A DNA stretch of 64,000 bases. It comes from Mesostigma viride. Lineage: Eukaryota > Streptophyta > Mesostigmatophyceae > Mesostigmatales > Mesostigmataceae. The translations under genes were made by a program, and so were the position numbers. The stretch spans positions 14,086,954-14,150,953 of the forward strand of contig RPFO01000213.1 of NCBI GenBank assembly GCA_009746045.1, in the 5' to 3' direction. Below, piece by piece: positions 51,620 to 60,810 of the stretch (the first letter of the stretch is position 1; every line of letters starts with the position of its first letter). The notes below the pieces were generated by a model. That model saw nothing but the letters and a program-made list of their open reading frames with translations, did not search any database and had not been told where the DNA came from.

Positions 51620-52011
51620 CCTATCCTCGGGCAGATACTAAGAGATGCGAAGTGTGCGCCGCGACCGGAACGGTCGCTGTCTGGGAAAATATTGCCAAAA
51701 TTACAACTGTGGGCGTCTTAAAAACCTGAAAGCAGCTGACAGCGGAATCCGAAAGGTAACTGCGCCCAAGGCGAGTTGAAATTCTTTGCTGCAGAAAGAA
51801 AAGGGCCTCAGTCCTTCATCGCCGGTTTCGATTCAGCAGTCACAAAGCGTTGACAGCAAAACATCAGCGTGTGCAAATTTGCAAATTTGATCGATAGGAC
51901 TGCTGCTGGCGGACGGCATCGAGACCGCTTCGGCACGTACTTTTCGTATCTCTTTAGTTGTTGTTGTTGTTGTGTGACTTGTGTCCCACGCCGCACGTAT
52001 CTCTTTCTAGT
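51620..52011. other. Upstream region of the UBX gene
   Basis: No gene seen. A GTTGTTGTTGTTGTTGTG microsatellite lies at 51958-51975. I cannot identify a clear TATA box on the minus strand. Confidence 0.5.
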
Positions 52012-52140
52012 ACAGTCATTCCCGCGTTAAGTTGCGTTTCTTAAGGTTGCGTTCCCGCGTTAAGTTGCGGCGCCGAAGTTTGGGGGGCGACCGCAACTTA
52101 AGCATGGAGGCCATCGCAACTTAACGCGGTAATGACTCGA
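52012..52140. mobile_element. Pogo-like MITE with CAGTCATTCCCGC ends
   Basis: The left end TACAGTCATTCCCGCGTTAA plus GTTGCG is mirrored at the right by CGCAACTTAACGCGG and TAATGACT (~128 bp in all). CAG termini next to TA fit the Tc1/mariner-pogo group. A second, 5'-truncated copy in the same orientation lies at 61336-61413. It sits 210 bp from the left edge of the Ty3 element. Confidence 0.65.
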
Positions 52141-52350
52141 TTTGTAGGTGTCAGGCCATTTTTGGCCGCACAAGAGGCCATTTTTTGCCAAGTCCGGACC
52201 CGCTACGTGATTTTAGGCGGCAAAATACGCAAGCCCCACTAGCGCGCAAATTTCCCCGCCTGGCGTAGGTGAAAAGCGCGAATGCAACCTTACTGTCCTT
52301 ACAAACTCAGTTCAGTTGCAGCCTGCGGGCTGCGGGACATAAGAATCCAC

Positions 52351-53084
52351 GTTTAACACGTATGGCTATTTAAAATAGCGCCTTAAGGATTGAGAACGAA
52401 TGCGAAAGACCTTTGATTTCCTATGCGTCACAGCGCACGATGGTGGCTTAAGAATACTCGTCACACAATACGAATAAGCTCAAACCCGGAAAACCGGTTT
52501 CGTATATTACAATGTCACCACACAGATTAAAACACTCAATGCGGGAAGACTTACACCCAGTAGGCGAGGGATTCACACTCGAGCCCACAGGAGATTTACA
52601 CTCCAGGATTAAGCGATGGTAAATAATCTGTAGAGCAACGTGGTAAATTACGATACAAGGTCCGGATTGCTGGCATAGCTCGTGCCTTCCTATTTTGTCC
52701 CTTCGTCCCCGTTGGTGGCTGCGCCTGGCGCTGCCAACCAGGCATGACGTGAGGTCCGCGGGGACGGGCTTCTCGAACCGTCTAGAACACGTTAAAGACC
52801 AGTACGGCTAGAGGCCTCTCCTGAAAAATATCCAAATGTCCGTAGGTACCATCATAACGCATGTGCAGTGCCACTTGGCTGTCCGTAACTCCCGTTCAGG
52901 CGCTAGGTCTGCCTACGGCGCAAAGGCCAAGTTCGTCAGCAAAACTTCTACACTTACTTCCACACGGATTGCCTCGGCTGCCAACTATACTATGGCCTCG
53001 GCACTGGCGCCGGATTACGGTCGGCGCCGATCGACCGGGACGGATAATTTAATACCACAAATGGCATGTTGCATCCGTGCAACA
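52351..53084 (-). repeat. 3' LTR of the Ty3 element
   Basis: 734 bp, ending (element 5' side) in TGTTGCACGGATGCAACATG, itself a small hairpin. It differs from the other LTR by one base at ~52411, one at ~52669, an extra C near 52513 and a missing G near 52882. Confidence 0.9.
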
Positions 53085-53104
53085 CACCTCCCCCCCCAAC
53101 AAAA
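53085..53104 (-). other. Polypurine tract of the Ty3 element
   Basis: On the minus strand the bases directly before the 3' LTR read TTGGGGGGGGAGGTG, the expected plus-strand primer. Between it and the chromodomain stop (53105-53637) is ~530 bp of 3' untranslated sequence without a supported gene. Confidence 0.8.
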
Positions 53105-53637
53105 GAGGCGGCTACTCCTGTAGCCGGGACTTATAAATGACTGTATACATGGTCACTGTTCCCTTCCAGGGCACGCATCGATCGTGCCAATTGTCACCGT
53201 CCGTTGGCGATGGTTTACGGCGCCGGGCGGTAAGGGCTCGGGCGGTGTCCCCCACGAGTGGAGCCCCCACGGCCATGCCCGCGCAGAGGTGCGGCCGGGC
53301 GTTGACGCCGGTGGACACGCTCAGCCGGCGCGGCCTCAGCCGGCTCGGGAAGAGGCAGGCCATTGGCCTGGACTAGGGCGGGCTGGAAGGTGAGTTGCCG
53401 CTCGCCGGCGCGTGCATCATGGCGTTTGGCCAGGTTGACATCCCGCAGCGCCTCCAGTGGGAAAACGCTCAAGAAGGCGGCGAGGAACTTGTGTCGGGTG
53501 AGGGACACCGAACCTCCTGTCCAAACGATACCGCACCGAATAACTCGCCCATGGACCCCTGGGGCGGGGCGGCCTGCATCAAGGCTGCCAATGCACATGC
53601 AAGGAGCATTACGCAAAAGGTAGGAGAAGGGCCGGAA

Positions 53638-54270
53638 TTATGCCAACCCTGCCCGGGCTTTATACTCCTGTAGCAAGCGTGCACAGCCCGTGAGTCCAGC
53701 CTCAGCTACCCATGAGTGCTCTAGCTCTGTTTGGGAGAACTTCCACTTAAGGAGGTACTCGCGGCGGCGGCCTCGATTGCGGTGGGCTACAATGTCCTCG
53801 ACCTCATCCTCGGGCTCGCCCGTCTCGGGGTTGAACTCCAAGGGGGCGGGTGCCATGACACGACCTGGGAAGGTGCTCTTGCGGTAAAGCTTCAGCTGGT
53901 CAACGTGGAAAACATTGGACTTCAGCTGCCACGAGTCCGGGATGGCGACAGACACCATCACCTCATTGAACACCTTCTCCACCAGATACGGTCCAAGGAA
54001 TAAGGGGCGGAGCTTGACCTTCAGGCTGTCCTCGAACTTGTGCGAGAAGCGGCCTTGGTGGGGGCCCTCAATTAAAACCAAGTCACCTGCTTCGATTGCA
54101 GGGGTGCGCCTGTCCAGGGTACTTTGGACTCGCGCCATGTACTTGGCACGCGCCTGACGTAGGCCACTTATGGCGCTGGAATGAGCTTGCACCATCCGTT
54201 GTACCAGCTCCCGCGCCCCTGCGACTGTGGAGCGTAGCTCCGTTGTCGTGGTGATGGCTGGGGCGGTCAA
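53638..54270 (-). CDS. Ty3 integrase C-terminus with GPY/F motif and chromodomain
   Basis: A 210-codon frame that continues the integrase polyprotein after a frame change near 54270-54285. Residues ~60-125 hold the GPY/F module (LRPLFLGPYLVEKV) and the HVDQLKLY segment. Residues ~155-205 are a chromodomain: EDEVEDIVAHRNRGRRREYL, LKWKFSQTELEHSWVAE, aromatic residues Y and W in the expected cage positions. Chromodomains steer chromovirus integration to marked heterochromatin. The stop lies at 53638-53640. Confidence 0.85.
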   Translation of the reverse strand: MTAPAITTTTELRSTVAGARELVQRMVQAHSSAISGLRQARAKYMARVQSTLDRRTPAIEAGDLVLIEGPHQGRFSHKFEDSLKVKLRPLFLGPYLVEKVFNEVMVSVAIPDSWQLKSNVFHVDQLKLYRKSTFPGRVMAPAPLEFNPETGEPEDEVEDIVAHRNRGRRREYLLKWKFSQTELEHSWVAEAGLTGCARLLQEYKARAGLA

Positions 54271-55295
54271 GAGATCGGTGGGGTAAGGGGATGCCTGCCT
54301 GTATCAAGAAAGAACGGGGTATACCCGTGGGCAGAATGGGGGGCATTATTGAGTGAAAACTCAATGAATCCCAGCACTTCGTCCCAATTCCTCCCGTCTC
54401 GATCCAGGTAGTGCCGCAGTGCCTCTTCCACCACCCGATTCACTCTCTCCACCATGTGAGAAGAGCTACTGTGATAGGCCGTACCCATAGACAACTTAGT
54501 CCCGACGACCTGAAAAAATGAGGTCCAAAATTTCGACGTGAACAGCTTGTCCTTGTCGGTGATAAATTGTCGGGGCATGCCATGGAGCCGGAACACATTG
54601 TTTAGGAACAAGTGGGCACACTCTTCCGCCGTCAGGGTGGCCTTGCAGGGGATTAAATGGCATCTCCGCGTGAGCCGGTCCACCACTACCAGGATCTGAG
54701 CATTGCCCGCCTTGGTCTCTGGCAAGGGCCCAATGAAATCCATCATCACCGAGTCCCAAGGGAACATGGGGTCTGGAATTTCCTTTGGAACGCCCTGTTT
54801 GCCCGTATTCCGTGGCTTCATGTGCTGGCAGCTGTCACAGGTACTGACATACTCCCGCACATCCCGAGCCATCTTAGGCCAATAGTAGGACCTCCGGGCC
54901 CTCGCTAACAGCCTGTCCTGGCCTTGGTGTCCCCCCAAGACGGAGTCATGTAACTCAAATAATACCTCAGCGCGGCATATTTGGGGGACATACAAGCGCC
55001 ATGAGTCTTGACGGGCCGCCTGGCCACTGACATTCACGTAAAGGAACCCGTTTTGAAACTTGGCTGGGTAGCCGTCCATGCTCTGAGGGCGGGCAGCTAT
55101 GGCTTCATTTGCCTTACCCTCAGTGACCGTGAAGCGCGAGATGAGGCGCTCTAGGTCCGAGCTGATGACGACCGTTGTTGCAGTATTTGCCAACGTGAAT
55201 GCCTCTCCAACGGGCTGCATTGGAGGGTAGACTCCTGTCGCCGGCACCATATGGCTGTACGGGGCCGAAGTCCTTCCCCCCCTGCGGCTGCGCAC
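54267..55295 (-). CDS. Ty3 integrase catalytic portion
   Basis: The frame carries the HHCC zinc-binding module (H116, H123, C153, C156; ELHDSVLGGHQG, STCDSCQHMK) and the DDE core: D186 in MMDFIGPLP, D247 in FITDKDKLF and E283 in MVERVNR, with exactly 35 residues between the last two. All catalytic residues are present. It is out of frame with the upstream RT-RNase H (overlap 55151-55295) and with the chromodomain frame. The ATG at its 5' edge is unlikely to be a real start, since integrase is normally cut from the pol polyprotein. Confidence 0.85.
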   Translation of the reverse strand: MRSRRGGRTSAPYSHMVPATGVYPPMQPVGEAFTLANTATTVVISSDLERLISRFTVTEGKANEAIAARPQSMDGYPAKFQNGFLYVNVSGQAARQDSWRLYVPQICRAEVLFELHDSVLGGHQGQDRLLARARRSYYWPKMARDVREYVSTCDSCQHMKPRNTGKQGVPKEIPDPMFPWDSVMMDFIGPLPETKAGNAQILVVVDRLTRRCHLIPCKATLTAEECAHLFLNNVFRLHGMPRQFITDKDKLFTSKFWTSFFQVVGTKLSMGTAYHSSSSHMVERVNRVVEEALRHYLDRDGRNWDEVLGFIEFSLNNAPHSAHGYTPFFLDTGRHPLTPPIS

Positions 55296-57676
55296 GTGCC
55301 CTCACGTGCAGGGGTGCTGCCGGCGAGGCGCACGGAATGGTCAACAGTGTCAACCTCCGCGGTTGTGGCGCCACAGAAGAGGAAGGGGCTCATCGGGTCG
55401 CTCAAGCGGTCGCCAAAGGGGGCGACGGGACCATGGGAGGGGATCAACGTCGTGGCCAAAACGTCAAGATCCTCATAAAACCAATAGTCGGGGCGACGCG
55501 ACAGGGCGTCAGGGACCGTGTTGTCAAGGCCCTTGACATATTCGATCTTGAACGGACCGAACTGTGCCAAATATTCAAGCCAACGGGCTTGGCGTGGCGT
55601 AAGCGTGGGCTGCGTCAACAAGTGCGTGAGGGGCCGATGGTCGGTCTGGATGATCAAGCGGTACGGGTCCGCAGGGTCGGGTTCGGCCATGGCCACGTTG
55701 AACTGAGCACCCAGAAGATGGTGCCGCCAAGTATGGCAACAGTACACCACGGCCAACAACTCTTGCTGATGGACCGGGTAATTTCTTTCGGCCGGGATCA
55801 TCGTCCGGGAGATATACTCGACCGGTTGGAGACCGAGACCATGGTCTTGGAGCAGCACACCGCCAATAGCAACCTTGCTAGAATCGCTATTGACCACGAA
55901 TGGCTTGGTGGGATCCGGAAGGATGAGGACAGGCGCAGTGGCGAGCCTGGCCTTCAGCAGGTCAAAGGCCTGTTGACACAGGCCTGACCATTCCCACGGT
56001 ACGTCCTTCTTGAGGAGGTGAGTAAGCGGGGCCGCAATGGTCGCGAAACGCGGGATGAAGCGGCGATAATACGATACCAAGCCCAAGAAGCTGCGCAAGG
56101 CGCGAACATTCGCGGGAACAGGCCACTGTTGGACGGCGGCGACCTTATCGGGGTCCGTGGACACGCCCTTGTCCGAGAGAATGTGGCCTAGAAAGGGGAC
56201 GCTGCGGCCTGATTCTACCTTGCTGCGGCGGGCGGACAGTTTATTATCCGCCATGATCTGCAGAACCGCGGCAACATCCTCCAAGTGCTCCTCGAACGTG
56301 CGAGAGAAAATGAGGATGTCATCCAAGTAGATGGCCACGCAGGTGCGTTTGTACGGCTGCGTCCCCGGGTCCCACGGGATAGTCGGGTCGCGCAGGTCTG
56401 CCGAGACCTGGGGCAGCCGACTAGTGCCCATCACCGACCTAAAGAGGTGGTTCATGAGCATCTGAAAAGAGGCAGGGCTGTTACACAAGCCCATGGCCGC
56501 CACGCGGAATTGGTAATGGCCAAAAGGCGTGGCAAAGGCTGTTTTATGGCAATCTTCGGGGGCGATCCGAAGTTGCCAAAAACCGTCTGCACAATCGAGC
56601 ACCGTAAAGTACTTTGCGCCCTCCACCTTATTAAATATATCATCGATGCGGGGGAGGGGATACTTGGACTTCACGGTGATCGCATTGAGTTTGCGATAAT
56701 CCGTAACCAGACGCCACTTCCCATTGGGTTTGGGCACCAGCAACACGCCCGCGCTGTAAGGGCTATTGCTGGGCTCGATCAAGCCGGCCTCCAACAAGCC
56801 GACCAAGATCTTCTTGAGCTCTGCCAACTCCACGGGTCCCATGCGAAAAATGGGTGAGGTGGTAGGTGGGTGCCCCTCCTGCAAATGAATGCGGTGGAGC
56901 ACCGGTCTGGCCGGGGGAAACGTAGGTGTTTTCTCCTCAAACACGGCTGAATACTGATCGAGCACTGCGTTGAGTCGTTTCACCTCGTCTTCCGACAAGT
57001 CCATGCCAAGCGAGTTTAACGAAACTCCAGCCTGTGCATGCTGGGCGCTGGGCCCGCGCACGTGGGCAAGGGCGTCCAGACGAATGGAGTAAACGGGAGG
57101 AGGCTGCCGGGCTCTCATCATCCGCTTGAACTCCCTTTTGGACATGAGAATGTCCGCAAGGCGACGACGGTCACTCTTGAGGGCAGGCGTGTCATCGGTG
57201 ATGGTCATGCCGTTGGCCGCATACTGCCGCTCAGGTAACCAGAATGACCCATCTGGGAAGTGGGTAACCATGGTACCAAAAGAGACGGTCACCTTGGAGA
57301 TGTGCAGCCAGTCAATCCCTAGGATGATATCAGCCGCTTGTAAGGGAATGACCGTGGCGCGAATGGGCACGCTGGTGCCTTGTACGATAGGGGCCAAGTC
57401 CACATAGCCCGGGGATGGCTGAGTGTAGCCATCCGAGTATCGCACGCGCCGAGCAATGGTATGGGGAGTCGGGGTTACTCCCAGGCGCTGCACTATGGCC
57501 TCACTGATGAAGGTGGTAGCCGCACCACTGTCAATGAGGACCTTGATGCCCTCCAAACAACGCCCAGAGCCCTGGGGGTCTGGTAGGCTTCCAGTGAAGA
57601 GGAGTAGTTGCCGCGGGCCTTCGCTAGGCTCCGCTTGCCATTCCTGGGTCTCTGTCACCACATTACATGGTAACAA
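55151..57676 (-). CDS. Ty3 protease, reverse transcriptase and RNase H
   Basis: An 841-codon frame. Aspartic protease LIDSGAATTFIS at residues 47-58. The RT fingers start near residue 312 (LLVPKPNGKWRLVTDYRKLN), palm with VLDCADGFWQLRI (D361) and the catalytic YLDD at 450-453 (AIYLDDILIFSR). Between the FQMLMNHLFR helix and YLDD lie about 30 extra residues (SRLPQVSADLRDPTIPWDPG and neighbours) that most Ty3 RTs lack. RNase H begins near VVNSDSSKVAIGGVL, and EYVKGLDNTVPDALSRRPDY ends the domain. No stop codons interrupt the enzymes. The downstream end overlaps the integrase ORF in another frame. Confidence 0.9.
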   Translation of the reverse strand: MLPCNVVTETQEWQAEPSEGPRQLLLFTGSLPDPQGSGRCLEGIKVLIDSGAATTFISEAIVQRLGVTPTPHTIARRVRYSDGYTQPSPGYVDLAPIVQGTSVPIRATVIPLQAADIILGIDWLHISKVTVSFGTMVTHFPDGSFWLPERQYAANGMTITDDTPALKSDRRRLADILMSKREFKRMMRARQPPPVYSIRLDALAHVRGPSAQHAQAGVSLNSLGMDLSEDEVKRLNAVLDQYSAVFEEKTPTFPPARPVLHRIHLQEGHPPTTSPIFRMGPVELAELKKILVGLLEAGLIEPSNSPYSAGVLLVPKPNGKWRLVTDYRKLNAITVKSKYPLPRIDDIFNKVEGAKYFTVLDCADGFWQLRIAPEDCHKTAFATPFGHYQFRVAAMGLCNSPASFQMLMNHLFRSVMGTSRLPQVSADLRDPTIPWDPGTQPYKRTCVAIYLDDILIFSRTFEEHLEDVAAVLQIMADNKLSARRSKVESGRSVPFLGHILSDKGVSTDPDKVAAVQQWPVPANVRALRSFLGLVSYYRRFIPRFATIAAPLTHLLKKDVPWEWSGLCQQAFDLLKARLATAPVLILPDPTKPFVVNSDSSKVAIGGVLLQDHGLGLQPVEYISRTMIPAERNYPVHQQELLAVVYCCHTWRHHLLGAQFNVAMAEPDPADPYRLIIQTDHRPLTHLLTQPTLTPRQARWLEYLAQFGPFKIEYVKGLDNTVPDALSRRPDYWFYEDLDVLATTLIPSHGPVAPFGDRLSDPMSPFLFCGATTAEVDTVDHSVRLAGSTPAREGTCAAAGGEGLRPRTAIWCRRQESTLQCSPLERHSRWQILQQRSSSART

Positions 57677-57735
57677 AACTTGGGCGACTTGTGCATGGCC
57701 GGGTAAGGTGTCGCCCGGAGTGCCCTCCCGGCCTC

Positions 57736-59608
57736 TCAGTCCAACGCCTCTCCTGCAGGCCCCTCGTCCACCGGTGTGCCTCGCAGGTGGCCGGATGCGG
57801 CCGCGGAAGAGCCATCATCAGGCTCGGCCGCGTCTGCGGCATCCAGTTGGTTGAGGGCATGCCCAGCTTGCTGGTAGGAGCTTGGGGGCGCCTTGGGTTG
57901 TTGGTACAGCCGGGGCTGTTGGCGCGCTTGTTGCAAGCGTCGGGCACGCTCACCCGCACTGGGAGCTGTGCGCATATTTCGCGCCGGTGGTGGCCTCGAG
58001 GCCATTTGCGGGGAGGCCGCTTGGAAATTGTTGCGTTGCACAGGCGGGGCCTGGTCCAGCGGAGGGAGATCAGGGCACTCACGTTTGATGTGCCCCACGG
58101 TTGCAGTGGTAGCACTGAATCCGGGAAGTGTCCAAGGCATTAATGTCCAGGACCTCGCACTGTAGCTCATCCACCCACACGGGGGCGAATCCCAGCTCAT
58201 TGAGTTCCAGTGCATTCACGCGGGGTTTTGGGGTCCGCTGCACCAAGGGAGCTATCTCCGCTAGGTAGGTCTTGATGTCCTGCAGGTTCCATTGAGCCCA
58301 GGAGAGGTGGGCGAATTTCCGCTTCACCTCATCCCGGAATTCGGGTTGCAAGCCCTCATAGAACCTTGCCAAGGCTTCTGGGCCCATCAGGTCATCAACC
58401 CGCCCAGCTAGAAGCTCGAACTTGGTCATATATTCCCGATAGCTCAGGTTCCCCTGCTTGAACGCCCCAAAAGCCTCCCGGTCCAGCTTGTCTTGGTCGG
58501 GTGGCAGGTACTTGGCCCGTGCTCGCCGAAATAATTCAGCCAAGCTGCTGGGGAAGCCATTGGCCAGGGCGCTTTCGCAATGGAGAGCTTGTCTCACATC
58601 GGGAGCCAGTGCCTCGCTGGACACCAGCTTGACCTTGATATCCTCGTCCAAGAGCTTGCGATTGTATGTCTCCCAGATGTCGATCTTCTGAGACACTGCA
58701 ATCTCCCAAGCCTCAAACTCTTGGTACGAGCAGTCGGGTTTAAACTTGGGAATATCCGACAGCTTGGGCAACGGTGGTAGTCGCCCTGCATTGTGAGTAT
58801 CATCGTCATGATGGCCCATGATACTCGCGGGTCTCCCGGGCCCGGCCACACCTTGCGAGGTGTGCCCACGCGGGTAACCTGCCGGGGGGCTGCACTCATC
58901 CTCACCCGGGTGCTCATACCCATGTGGGTAGTGGGCGCGGCTTGCATAATGATGGGCGGCGGTGGCCGCTGGGTGCTGCGCTCGTGGGTCACCCGGAGCC
59001 AGGCGGTCGTATGCTGAGTTGGGGAGGGGAATCGCCTCCCCTGCGACCCCGAAGGAAGACCGACCGGTCCGTGCGGTGCCCTGGCCCTGCCCAGCCATAT
59101 TTGGCGAGGCATGGCCGAAGGGGCTAGCCCCAAGGGGTCCAGGCGCATGATAGGACGCCCGATGCGCAGCTCGGCGAGACCGCGATCGGCTATCATACAA
59201 GGGTGGCGCCGGGGCGCTGCTGGGCCAAGTGGCCAATGTAGGTTGCGGCAGCACCGTAGGCAGGGCCCCACTCCTACCGTAGTGCAGGGTAACATTATTC
59301 CCCTGCGCCCCCGCGCCGGCTCCTACACCAAGGGCCGGACCCGCCGACAATCCCGCGATGGATGTTCCACTTGGTGGTCCATTAAGGGGATTCACTACAG
59401 GGCTACCAGGTGGTGCACCGGCAGCCGCCGAGGAATTCCCTCCCAAACGTGGGGTTTGTGCTGGGGATGACCCCCTAGAGCCACGCTCACTACTCGGGCG
59501 TGAGTGATTTTGGGTAGCTCTCTCTGCCGCCTCGAGTGCTGCCACGAGGGAAGGGGCAGGAGAGAAGCGATGGGCCTCTCGTCGCCCTCGCTCAACACCG
59601 TCAGCCAT
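57736..59608 (-). CDS. Ty3 gag with frame change inside the zinc knuckle
   Basis: The main frame runs from ATG 59606-59608 to 58079 (509 codons): a Pro/Ser/Gly-rich N-terminus, then a capsid-type region (FEAWEIAVSQKIDIWETYNR, EAFGAFKQGNLSYREYMTKF, LARFYEGLQPEFRDEVKRKF). It ends just inside a CCHC knuckle: CYHC is read in this frame, while GHIKREC is in another frame that stays open to 57736. The spacing implies a small indel near 58090. Either this copy is mutated or the site is a recoding signal. Pol starts 60 bp later in the first frame. Confidence 0.8.
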
Positions 59609-60055
59609 CGCGTGGTGGCTGGTAAAGTGTGAACAATGTGCCTCTAGTCACCTTGGCGGGATGACAAATTAAGCACAAAAATACGTCAATTAAAGGACGT
59701 GAGATATTACTGCAGCTTGCCGGAGCTGACAGTATGTATCCCAGATATAGGGTAGGGGCAATGGCCAAGACGCCAACTAATGCGTGAAATTGCAACCCAC
59801 AAAGCGTTTCCGTTTAAAGCACGCAATATAAGGAGATTCGTTTCCGGACGAATCCCTTAGGTCAACCGGACAAGGCCAGGTTGGGGCATGCAGGAACCGC
59901 AATATGGGTAACGGGTATGGGCAGTTAGGATTGTGGGGATCCGACCCCCACAATGAATTACTGCAAGCGGAATTAGTAAGGGTTCCGGCCCTTATATAAT
60001 TCCGTTGCTGATCCGGATCAGATTACAGAAAAACGGGACGGGATAGAGGCCACTA

Positions 60056-60076
60056 GGAAAGTTTCCTCCGAGTCCA
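60056..60076 (-). other. Primer binding site of the Ty3 element
   Basis: Directly after the 5' LTR the minus strand reads TGGACTCGGAGGAAACTTTC, opening with TGG as tRNA-primed sites do. It is not the common initiator-Met site (TGGTATCAGAGC). I cannot name the tRNA. The leader 59609-60055 holds no ORF of note. Confidence 0.6.
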
Positions 60077-60810
60077 GTTTAACACGTATGGCTATTTAAA
60101 ATAGCGCCTTAAGGATTGAGAACGAATGCGAAAGACCTTTGACTTCCTATGCGTCACAGCGCACGATGGTGGCTTAAGAATACTCGTCACACAATACGAA
60201 TAAGCTCAAACCCGGAAAACCGGTTTCGTATATTACAATGTACCACACAGATTAAAACACTCAATGCGGGAAGACTTACACCCAGTAGGCGAGGGATTCA
60301 CACTCGAGCCCACAGGAGATTTACACTCCAGGATTAAGCGATGGTAAATAATCTGTAGAGCAACGTGGTAAATTACGATACAAGGTCCGGACTGCTGGCA
60401 TAGCTCGTGCCTTCCTATTTTGTCCCTTCGTCCCCGTTGGTGGCTGCGCCTGGCGCTGCCAACCAGGCATGACGTGAGGTCCGCGGGGACGGGCTTCTCG
60501 AACCGTCTAGAACACGTTAAAGACCAGTACGGCTAGAGGCCTCTCCTGAAAAATATCCAAATGTCCGTAGGTACCATCATAACGCATGTGCAGTGCCACT
60601 TGGCTGTCCGGTAACTCCCGTTCAGGCGCTAGGTCTGCCTACGGCGCAAAGGCCAAGTTCGTCAGCAAAACTTCTACACTTACTTCCACACGGATTGCCT
60701 CGGCTGCCAACTATACTATGGCCTCGGCACTGGCGCCGGATTACGGTCGGCGCCGATCGACCGGGACGGATAATTTAATACCACAAATGGCATGTTGCAT
60801 CCGTGCAACA
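60077..60810 (-). repeat. 5' LTR of the Ty3 element
   Basis: 734 bp, almost identical to 52351-53084. The promoter for the element's transcript should lie here. Confidence 0.9.

Larger units (their letters stand above)
52351..60810 (-). mobile_element. Ty3/Gypsy chromovirus, nearly full length
   Basis: An 8,460-bp LTR retrotransposon on the minus strand. It has two 734-bp LTRs, gag, protease-RT-RNase H, integrase and a chromodomain in that order, a purine tract beside the 3' LTR and a TGG-starting primer site beside the 5' LTR. CCAC occurs on both sides (52347-52350 and 60811-60814) as a probable 4-bp target duplication. I count about four differences between the LTRs, so the insertion is recent. 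Several frame changes separate the ORFs, so the copy is probably not autonomous unless some are recoded. Confidence 0.9.

Noticed and set aside
55199-55987. Plus-strand ORF of 262 codons
   Set aside because: Antisense to the Ty3 RNase H region; no independent signal.
56285-56857. Plus-strand ORF of 190 codons
   Set aside because: Antisense to the reverse-transcriptase core.
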